Positions 56,600-64,000 of a DNA stretch of 64,000 nucleotides are shown here, piece after piece. Below the pieces are notes generated by a model. It had not been told where the DNA came from. It searched no databases and saw only the letters and a list, made by a program, of their open reading frames with translations. Source of the stretch: Aphelocoma coerulescens. Taxonomy: Eukaryota; Chordata; Aves; Passeriformes; Corvidae. The stretch is taken from contig NW_027184063.1 in NCBI RefSeq assembly GCF_041296385.1, forward strand, positions 1,054,001 through 1,118,000. The letters run 5' to 3'. Position 1 is the first letter of the stretch. The number at the start of each line of letters is the position of its first letter. A program made the translations under genes and the position numbers.

Positions 56600-57996
56600 C
56601 TGAACTGTCGCGAAGGAGGAAAAACCCAGACGCTCAATATGAGTGATCAGCAGGAATTCGTTTATTGATCGTATACAGGCTTCTTATATACTATCGATAA
56701 TAGGCTCATGCATATTCGTAAAGGCGCATTCTAAGTGGTTCACGTTGTCTTAGCTGATTTCTAACCCCTCCTAGCTCCTCTTCAGTGGTCAGCAGTTCTC
56801 CTTTTTCTTTGTCTACAAGCATTTTATTGTTTTACTGCCAAAGACTAACCTTGTGTTGGGGTTTTAGTTTTGTCCTAGTTTTTTTCTGTTAGAGGAATTT
56901 TCTCCCATATGCATGTTGCTAGGGGACAAATGACTATACTTAAGAAAGACAAAAGCACCCCGTTTTTGGGGGTGGGGTGGGCCTGGCTACTCTTTGTTTC
57001 ACCTGGGCGTGTTGGGAGTTCGCTCTCAGCGTCGGGAGAGAGAAGCTGCGGAGAGAAGAGCTGCTGGTTCCCGTTTTCGGCGTCTTTCCTCTCTGCTGGA
57101 AACAACACTGGGATCCCAAGGCTGCTTTCCCTGCCCTGCTGGAGGCTGGGGCTGGGGCTGGGGCCGCCCTGCACCGCTGCTGTTTCGAGCCTTCGCTACA
57201 CTGTAGCCGTGCTTGCCCTGCCTGCCTGGAGCCCCGGGGGGTTCCCCTTTTGGATACATCTTGTCTGCCACCCAGGATTTGTGTTTGTGCCTGCCGCTCC
57301 GGCCTTGCCATTTCCAGCCTGCTGTTCCGGGACTCCAGGACCGGCTGCCCAGGGTTTGTGAAGCCTTTGTTCCACCCTTCCCCGGGATCCCAGGCTGCCA
57401 GTGCCGCGTGATCCCCGAGCTCACTCCGGAGCGCCTCCTGCAGCCGCGGGGGAACCATCGCACCCGCCCTGCTCACCGGGAGCTGCCAGCGATCCCTGCT
57501 GGCTGCGAGCAGAACTGCACCTGAGGGGGAGTAGCCTGACAGCCGAGAAGGCTGGGACTGGGTTTGTGTTTGCTGTTATTGTCATAGTTGTTGTTGTTTT
57601 GTTCGACTGGTTATATATCCATCTATCTATCTATAAATATATATATATAGTAAAGAACTGTTATTCCTATTTCCCACATCTTTGCCTAAAGACCCTTGAT
57701 TTCAAAATCATAGTAACTCAGGGGGAAAGGGGTTATATCTGCCACTTCAAGGGGGGCTTCTGCCTTCCTTAGCAGACACCTGTCTTTCAAACCGAGACAC
57801 CTTGCTAACTCTGCAATAAAACACTTAGCTCGGCAATAAGAACTCAATGGTAGCTCAGTTGTTAAGCAGGCTACATGCAGCTTTCTGCAACTTCAATTGT
57901 TACACAAGATGCGTGCGGTGTTGAGCAAGGTCTTGCTCAGCAAACTGCAAAGGGTCTATGTGTCCTTTCTCATGTAGCCAATTCCTCACACTGAAC
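56600..57996 (-). mobile_element. Class II solo LTR inserted in ERV7 pol
   Basis: The LTR edges are tgtcgcgaag (56,606) and cctcaca (57,990) with the perfect 6-bp duplication ctgaac at 56,600-56,605 and 57,991-57,996. Without the nested LTR it is about 434 bp. On minus it has TATA box tatataag (56,700-56,693) followed by aataaa (plus tttatt 56,661-56,666), fixing its orientation. Confidence 0.92.
56849..57804 (+). mobile_element. ERV2-type solo LTR nested in the class II solo LTR
   Basis: The 946-bp LTR (56,854-57,799) is in plus orientation, tgttgggg to cgagaca, with the 5-bp duplication ccttg at 56,849-56,853 and 57,800-57,804. It is homologous to the LTRs of ERV2 at 8,310 and 13,701. The 5-bp duplication agrees with ERV3 and supports ERVL-type integration for this family. 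Confidence 0.92.
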
Positions 57997-58973
57997 CGCT
58001 CAAATGCTCTGACCACAGCTGCAAGTTCTGCAACTTGTGGGGATCCTTCCACTACCTGCACATCAGATTCCCACTTCTGAGTGCGAGAATCCTTCCATGT
58101 GATTGCAGATTTGCGGGAAGCACCAGAGCCATCTGAAAAGATGGTCAGGGCATTTAATGGTTTTCTGCTTTGAACTTCTTTTGGAATCAGTTTGAAGACT
58201 GAAGTAAACAGTCTGTGTTTTGGATGGCGTATAGAAATTTGGTCTGTGTAGCTGCCTAGGGCCTATTGGAGGTGCTCATTGTTTTGAAAGAGGTTATCAA
58301 GTGAATCAGTTGCCAGTGGTAGGTAGATGCATGTAAAGTCAGACCCTGCAAGGGTGCGGAGGCAGGATCTAGCTTTCATCACCGAGCCATGAGCTCCTGT
58401 GGCGTTGTGATACTTTTTGATGGCTGGTGTGAGAGAAAAACCCACTCGAATGATTAACAGGGGATCACTCTGCACCTCGTCCCATTAAAATATCAGCCTG
58501 TGGAGGTATGGCATTTCCCCTAATACAATAAATTGAAAAGACAGACCTGGGGCACAGCAGTGTGCCTGCCAGGACAACAGCACTTCCTGTACCTTACAGA
58601 TGGACTGTCTCGCCTCCTCTGTTAGATGCCCAAGTGATGTGAGGTCATCTTTTCCTCACAGGAGGTTGAACAGAGGAGCGAGATCTTCTGTCGTCAGCCC
58701 TAGGCGTGGCCTCACCCAATTTATGAACCCACAGAGCTGGTGGAGTTCCTGCAAGGTCTTGGGATTATCATTAAGTTTGACTTGTTGGGGAACCACAGTC
58801 GGCTCATGGATTTCAGTCCAAGGTATTTAATGGAGAGGTTTTCTGGACCTTTTCGGCCTGGATCTCAAATCCATTTGCCTCTAAGGCCTCGATTACCTTC
58901 TACAATGTGCAGTCTAAATAGGATTGGTTATGAGCACACACCAAAACATCGTCCATACAGTGGAGCCACTTGT
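57991..58973 (-). pseudogene. ERV7 RT palm/thumb, connection and RNase H
   Basis: On minus the sequence begins with the RT active site, CMDD in place of YMDD (58,956-58,948 region, LHCMDDVLV), then thumb and connection (58,475-58,263: FTCIYLPLATDS) and RNase H with FSDGSG near 58,130 and VAELAAVVRAF. Several frameshifts occur between 58,950 and 58,480. Everything upstream of the active site is replaced by ERV8 sequence at 58,974. Confidence 0.8.
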
Positions 58974-59167
58974 CTTACTGGTGGAGGAAAACGGGAGGCC
59001 CTTTTCCCTTTGGAGGAGACACTCATTCCAGAGTGCTTCCTCCTGAAGTCTTGTCTCCATAACCGAGACATAAATTTGGCGCCCAACGTAAGGGTCACGT
59101 GGAAGCGGAAAAAAAATTTAAAATCATTTTGGTTTGACTCACTTTTGTATTGAGGTACAGCAGTAAG
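58974..59167 (+). mobile_element. Inverted copy of LTR end, primer site and leader (ERV8 fold-back)
   Basis: The last 97 bp of an LTR (to 59,070), the primer site tggcgcccaacgtaaggg (59,077-59,094) and part of the leader lie on plus, mirroring the minus-strand copies at 60,403-60,510, 60,396-60,379 and 60,300-60,345. The two copies differ at scattered positions, including CG to CA changes in the primer site. Confidence 0.8.
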
Positions 59168-60230
59168 ACTGTCCAGAGACTGAGAGCTTCAGGGCCCCTT
59201 GTCATCCCTTGGTCGATACTTAGATCACGTGACAGGGACCCCAAATGCCTCTCTTCAGTGCCATCCAGAATATACCATCGCCTGCAGCATCCCAGATTCG
59301 GACCATTCAACTTAATATAGTTTCATCAGGCTGTTGGGGGTAATTTTTCCTCAGGGTACGAAGGCCCTCTATGGACAGGGACTTGGTAATGATTTCAGGT
59401 TCCACTTGCTCTGCTGGCTGTGAAGGTCCTGGCTGTCCATCACCATCCAGCGGGCAAATGGATTTGGCTTTGTGTTTCTTTCTCTGGACAGGGGCAATTG
59501 TTGTTGGTTTAGGCTCCCCATCTGCTTTAGCTGCAGCTGGAGTGATTGGGGTGTCTGCTGCCTTATTCTCCTGCCCCTCTGGCTGTATCTTCTGCCCTAC
59601 AGAATCCAGCAGCCTGCGGTTAGCGTTAGACAGGACCCAGCACATGGCAATGAGCTTTTCCTTTTCATCAGTGATGTTATTGCAGTTTTCCTTCAGATAC
59701 TTCCCCACCTCAGCTGGATTCTGAATTTGTTCAGGGGGGAGGTTCCAGGCTCCTGGGTCAGAAAAGTGCTTCAGGGTCAGGCCTATGTCCTCCCATACCC
59801 CACAGCACTTAGGATTTTCTGCAACTGGGGCAGGTGTCTGGGCAACCCCTCTGGAAATCTCAGCCCTTATTTTAGACAAGCTGGAGACCACATAGAGAAA
59901 CCCTGCTAGATAACATAACAAGAAGGTGGCATCTTTGACATCCAGAGGAAACGGGACACTTTCAAAATGTGACGTGCCAGATCTGAAGGGGAAGAAGGAG
60001 ATGAAGGGCTGGGAATTATCATCCCCTGCTTTTCCCCTAACAAACTGGGTGTAATTGCTAATACATTCCAAAAGGAAGCTACCAAGGCCAGAATGGGAAA
60101 ACAACATGACATACACCTTCTCCATGGCTTCCATTACTTCAGCCAAACTTCGATGAATCACTGCCACCAGGCATATAAAAATGGCAGTGCTGATTCTTAT
60201 TCCTGACTTCTAAAAGTGTAAGCCAGGGAC
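59168..60230 (-). pseudogene. ERV8 gag-like gene, truncated
   Basis: On minus, a hydrophobic start (AIFICLVAVI) and VPFPLDVKDATFLLCYLAGFL, then a basic patch (APVQRKKHKAKS), PSQPAEQVEPEIITKSLS and DGTEERHLGSLSRD, follow the same order as in ERV3 Gag. It lacks the TQT repeats. The frame stops at 59,307, continues out of register, and is cut at about 59,168 where the inverted leader begins. No clean ATG is visible at the start. Pol is missing entirely. Confidence 0.78.
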
Positions 60231-60378
60231 CCGACTGCCCATAGCTGTGGACATGTACTTATGGCTAGCTTCCACAGAAAAATTTTTAAATCAAACAGCA
60301 TGGTCTTACTGCTGTACCTCAATACAAAAGTGATTCAAACCAAAATGGTTTTGATTTTTTTCCCCCAATTCCACGTGC

Positions 60379-60396
60379 CCCTTAAGTTGGGTGCCA
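60379..60396 (-). promoter_or_regulatory. ERV8 primer-binding site
   Basis: tggcacccaacttaaggg on minus, six bases after the LTR; same type as ERV2 and ERV3. Confidence 0.65.
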
Positions 60397-60402
60397 AATT
60401 TA

Positions 60403-60977
60403 TGTCTTGGTTTTGGAGGCAAGACTTCAGGAGGAAACACTCTGGAATGAGTGTCTCCTCCAAAGGGAAAAGGGCCTCCCGTTTTCCTCCACCAGTAAGA
60501 CAAGTGGGTCACAAGAACTGAAAGTGTGAAAAAACCCCAAACTCTTTATTAACACCAAACAAAGCAGGGTAGAACAGGAGAAAAACCACAAAATAAAACA
60601 AATTCCCAGAGAAGGAAAAGACACACGGGCTTGGACCAGCCGGGGCCACCCCGTGGGCCCACCAGGGCCAACTCGCAGGCTCCGTGGACCAGAGGGAAGG
60701 GAGGCAGTGAGGCAAAGGGGAGGGAAGGGAAAAAGAACAAGAAAACCAAACAGAGCCTTTTTCCAGCTAGCTGGAACGCCAAAAAACCCAAGGAGCCGCA
60801 CAACGCTCCCGACGCACTCCCTCCAAGGCCCTGTTGAGACCCCAGAGCCCCTGAGCCATTGAACCGACCCTCACCCGGGTACCGTGGCTCTGGCCCCACC
60901 CCCGGGTCCATCCTAAAGACACAGCATCCTTGGGCATTGAGTGGAGGGTTAAGGAATAAAGCAGCCTCTTAACATCA
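60403..60977 (-). repeat. ERV8 5' LTR
   Basis: The 575-bp LTR runs tgtcttgg to aacatca on plus. Minus aataaa lies near 60,548. It abuts the truncated MHC exon 2 at 60,978. Confidence 0.8.
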
Positions 60978-61162
60978 CCCCAGGACAGTGTTCCAGTAGC
61001 GGGCCTGTTTCTCCCCATACAGCGTGTCCCCCACGCAGTGCCCCACGTTGCTGTCCAAGTGCAGGAGCTGCTCCAGGTTGTAGCTGAACCTCACCATGAA
61101 CCTCACTTGTTTGGTACCATTAATGAAGCAATACTCAAATTTTACCACGTGCTGGAAGAGCT
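60978..61162 (-). pseudogene. MHC class II beta pseudogene, exon 2 (beta-1 domain), truncated
   Basis: On minus the exon opens after an acceptor (gcatacacag) with ELFQHVVKFEY and runs through CFINGT (the conserved N-glycosylation site), VRFMVRFSYN, LDSNVGHCVGDT and EKQARYWN, the hallmark order of the beta-1 peptide-binding domain. It stops after about 62 residues, where a beta-1 exon should be about 90, because the ERV8 LTR begins at 60,977. Several usually conserved positions differ, such as His-Cys after VG. Beta-2, membrane and tail exons are not found in the window. Confidence 0.85.
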
Positions 61163-61590
61163 CTGTGTATGCAGGACACAGGTCAGGGGGTGCCCCCCCA
61201 GCAGCCCCCAACACCCCACAGCAAGCCAAGAGCTCAGGGGCCCACCCCAGATCCCCACTCCACAACCCCTTGCTCCACGGCTGCCATGGGACCTTCCTTC
61301 CCACAGTCCCACCCTCATTTCCACCCTTTTTCTCTTTTCTCCCCTCCTTTCCCATCAATTCCCAGCTGCCAACCCCTGCCCCCATCAGTTTGGGGGTCCC
61401 AAACCCCACTTTTGCCCCTTTGCCAACCCTTTTCACACAATCCTCCCAATCCCCACCCCCCTCCTGCCCAGTTTTGGGATCCCACCCTTCCATTCCCCAA
61501 TTTCTAAGCTTTCACACGCCTCTCCCATCATCCCCCAGTCCTCAGCCCCCTTCCCATTCTTGCTTTAGGGGGTCCCACTCCTTGGCTCAC
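61163..61590 (-). other. MHC class II beta intron 1
   Basis: A 428-bp C-rich intron between exon 1 donor (gag before gtgagc) and exon 2 acceptor. Its shortness fits compact avian class II genes. Confidence 0.65.
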
Positions 61591-61672
61591 CTCAGAGCTC
61601 CATGCCTGTGGCCAGGGGGGCTCCCAGCACCACCAGTGCCACCAGTATGGCCCCAGCTGCCCCATCCCCAGC
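61591..61672 (-). pseudogene. MHC class II beta pseudogene, exon 1 (signal peptide)
   Basis: On minus GAAGAILVALVVLGAPLATG is a class II beta-type signal peptide, followed by Met-Glu-Leu and a TGA one codon before the donor. The only nearby ATG is out of frame with it. The exon phase (one base, G) joins exon 2 correctly as Glu. Lost start, premature stop and truncated exon 2 make it a pseudogene. Confidence 0.75.
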
Positions 61673-62085
61673 TCTGGGCAGGTGATGAAACCTCCCCTCT
61701 CCCTTAATTCTGCTCCCGAGGGGCACTGGGGTTGAGGGGGGCCCAGGTGGGGAGGTCTGGGTGCGGCAGATCTGCCTGGCACCTGGGCAGTCATCAGCGA
61801 GAAAAGCTCAGAGTGGCTAAAAATTGTTTAGTGACTTCTTTGGTTGGCTGAGGAAAGGCCCAGGAGCTGAGATAAGGACCCGGAGAGCTCCTGCCCCGAC
61901 CACCAGCACGGAGAACCAGACCCAGTCTGGGGACAGGGATTGCATTTCTTAGCAATGAAATCAGAGCATGAGAATGTGAAGTGAAATAAATCTCTCAAAC
62001 ATCCTCCCCCCACAATAGGGATCATCTGGAACAGGGGTCACCAGGTCTCTGCCCAACGGGGGTCACTCTGCATCACCCGACATGG
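61673..62085. other. Flank of the MHC pseudogene; duplicated promoter-side block
   Basis: 61,785-61,850 (gtcatcagcgagaaaagct and taaaaattgttt) is homologous to 38,555-38,610, the sequence immediately upstream of the right-arm X-Y module. The X and Y boxes themselves are not preserved here (ttggttggct in place of ctgattggct). The rest shows nothing recognisable. Confidence 0.55.
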
Positions 62086-62159
62086 ATCCTCTGCTGCGAG
62101 ATGAAGTTGGAGCAGTGCACAAAGCTCTTCCTGCACTCGGGGCACTCACAGGGCTTCCC
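62086..62159 (-). pseudogene. Decayed zinc finger after the stop of gene C
   Basis: After TAA the frame stays open: GKPCECPECRKSF, then CSNFIS with Gln where the first zinc-binding His belongs. It is the best preserved of the three post-stop fingers. Confidence 0.72.
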
Positions 62160-63391
62160 TTACTGGTGGCTCCGTTGGTGTCTGGTCAAGTGAGAGCTCC
62201 TGGAGAAGCACTTCCCACACTCGGGACACTCGTAGGGCCTCTCCCCGCTGTGGATCCTCTGGTGGCGGAGGAGACTGGAGTTGTTGCTGAAGCTCTTCCC
62301 ACACTCAGAACACTCGTAGGGCCTCTCCCCAGTGTGGATCTGCTGGTGGCAGCTAAGACTATAGCTATGGCTGAAGCTCTTCCCACACTCGGGACACTCG
62401 TAGGGCCTCTCCGCAATGTGGATCCTCTGGTGGCAGCTAAGACTATGTCTCTGCCTGAAGCTCTTCCCACACTCAGGACACTCGTAGGGCCTCTCGCCGG
62501 TGTGGATGCGTTTGTGCCTGATGAGGTGGGAGTTGCGCTTGAAGCCCTTCCCGCAGTCGGGGCAGCGGAAGGGCCTCTCATCTGTGTGAATCTGCTGGTG
62601 CAGGAGGAGACTGGAGCTGGTCTTAAATGTCTTCCCACATTCGCCACACTCGTAGGGCCTCTCGCCAGTGTGGATCTTCTGGTGGTGAATCAGGCTGGAG
62701 CTCTGTCTGAAGCTCTTCCCACATTCCCCACACACATAGGGACGTTCCCCAGTATGAATCAACCGGTGTTGGATCAGGTTGGAGCTCTGTCTGAAGCTCT
62801 GCCCACATTCCCCACACACATAGGGCCGTTCCCCAGTATGGATCAACTGGTGGTGGATCAGGTCGGTGCTCTGGCTGAAGCTTTTCGCACATTCTAAGCA
62901 CTTGTAGCGTTTCTCCCTAGCGTGACGCTGCTCATGGACCACCAAGTCTGAATGCCGGCCACCTTCCCGGCACAGGGTGGGTCTTTCCTCCTCACAACTC
63001 CCTGGGCTGCGTTTGCAGCCCCTCCTCCTGCGGGATCTCCGGTGGTTTTCCTCCCTGTTGGATTCCTGCACTGTGGAGCTGCTCAAAATGGCCTCTTCCA
63101 CCAGGTGTTGCCGTGGGGATTTGTCCTCCCTGGGCTCCATCCTCAGCTCCTCATCTGGGGGAGGAAGGACAAGGAGAGGATGGGATTTGACTCCGTGCCA
63201 CAGGGAAGGGGAAGGAGATCCCCCCAGTCCGTCCCCGGCAGGACGGCGTCGGCAGCGGGGTTGTCCTGCAGCCGGGGGCGATGCTGGGCTGGGAGATGGA
63301 GCAGGAGAGAGGGAAAAGGGGCAGGGACTTCCTCCTCACCTGCCTGGGTGTCCCGGGGCATCTTCCTCTTTCTCACAGCCTCCGCCTCCAT
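62160..63391 (-). CDS. C2H2 zinc-finger gene C, 9 fingers, two coding exons
   Basis: The 348-residue protein is coded by 63,391-63,340 (52 nt) and 63,154-62,160, with the same donor and acceptor pattern as genes A and B and an in-frame junction. The linker is [19 protein letters not shown]. Nine complete fingers follow a degenerate half finger; one linker is altered (HIAERP for HTGERP) and one first residue is Val in YVCGEC. It lies outside the palindrome, next to the MHC pseudogene, and is a more distant paralogue. Function and DNA target are unknown. Confidence 0.86.
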
Positions 63392-63525
63392 CTGGCCAAG
63401 GTTTGGGAGTGGGAAATCCTGGTTTGGAGGGAAAAACAAGATGTGAGAGTGTTGGCTTAGGGGTTGCTCCTGCCCATGTCCTTCTCTAGAAGTCACCGGG
63501 CGTATCATGACTGTAAAATCCTCTC
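63392..63525. other. Upstream flank of gene C
   Basis: A splice acceptor-like tract for the first coding exon lies near 63,425 on minus. After 63,500 the match to genes A and B upstream sequence ends at an LTR-like segment. Confidence 0.5.
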
Positions 63526-64000
63526 AAACACTGTGCTGGATTGAACTGGCATGAGAAATGAACCCCACTGATCTGCCCCAAGAGAGATGAAGGTGGGAGT
63601 TACAATTCACCAAAGAGATGACAAGAAATACCATGATACAGCTGTAACCCACAAAGGCTGAGTATAACCAGGCACCCTGGGACAAGAGCAGAACGGTGGT
63701 GGTTAGTTCCTGTGCTGAGCACCACCTGGTCCCGCTGCATGCAAAGCAAAAGGAAAGAAAACAAAACCTGTTGGTCGCAGTGGTAGACACACTGTCCTGT
63801 CCAAGTGATGGGTGCAGTCTTGTCAACAGCGGTGGTCACAGTCCTGTTGGAGTTCTGCTCCTGCCCTGGATCTGCTGAGTGTTGCCAGAAGGCCTCAAAC
63901 CCAGATTTTATATGCTCAGGTTCAGGTGGGAATGCTCAGCCCCTCCTGCAGGGTGGGCAGTTTCACAATGGAATGATGTCATCCTGGGAGTCATGGGATA
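63526..64000 (-). repeat. LTR-like element, truncated by the window end
   Basis: On minus, ccattgtgaaactgccc near 63,955 and a TATA-like catataaaat (63,914-63,905) resemble the matching part of the ERV3 LTR (ccattgtgagatgctcc and gatataac). The inner edge near 63,526 (tgtgctgg) is a guess. It replaces the upstream region seen at the other zinc-finger genes. Confidence 0.45.

Noticed and set aside
61785..61850. Candidate X-Y promoter of the MHC pseudogene
   Set aside because: Y box is degenerate (ttggttggct) and in the wrong orientation for the minus-strand gene; kept only as a duplicated flank.

Overview
The window looks like a repeat-packed piece of a bird genome, most likely a songbird, and probably an MHC-like microchromosome segment or a heterochromatic region. 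The evidence is avian-type C2H2 zinc-finger genes without a KRAB box, a broken MHC class II beta gene with short introns, class II-type X1-X2-Y promoter modules, endogenous retroviruses (ERVs) of gamma-like, beta/alpha-like and ERVL-like type, and a GGG-rich satellite with a period of about 10 bp. No bacterial-style genes are present. The species call is inference.

The dominant structure is a large inverted duplication. The left arm (1 to 21,859, running off the window) and the right arm (36,036 to about 50,925) carry the same series in opposite orientation: GGG satellite, GC-rich first-exon region, zinc-finger gene, X-Y promoter module, a solo LTR ending TGGTTTGGCA/TGCCAAACCA, anonymous sequence, and a second LTR. 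Homology stops in both arms at the outer edge of that last LTR. The arms were colonised separately. The left arm has a gamma-like ERV (ERV1, 4-bp target duplication tgtc) whose 5' LTR was split by an ERVL-like provirus (ERV2). The right arm has a young ERVL-like provirus (ERV3, 5-bp duplication cccac) and a solo LTR (4-bp duplication atag). Each is missing from the opposite arm.

The 14-kb spacer (21,860 to 36,035) holds a 76-80 bp minisatellite, an old env-less beta-like provirus (ERV5) with dUTPase, and nested inside its gag a younger provirus (ERV4, 6-bp duplication gttcag). ERV4 has lost the middle of gag-pol but keeps an uninterrupted Env frame.

Right of the palindrome lie more satellite, a CpG-rich second copy of the zinc-finger upstream region, C-rich minisatellite, and a nest of elements (ERV7 pol broken by a class II solo LTR, itself broken by an ERV2-type solo LTR). 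Then come a fold-back ERVL-like fragment (ERV8), an MHC class II beta pseudogene cut inside exon 2, a third zinc-finger gene, and an LTR-like promoter at the window end.

Three zinc-finger genes share one two-exon layout: a 52-nt first coding segment, then one exon carrying all fingers. They are the best candidates for functional host genes. The most unusual features are a Gag family in ERV2, ERV3 and ERV8 with N-terminal membrane-like segments, no zinc knuckle seen in the complete copy and (in ERV3) an array of TQT motifs; an amber stop conserved between gag and protease; and the MHC-type promoter modules carried in both palindrome arms. Boundaries and identities were read by eye; no alignment or database search was run.
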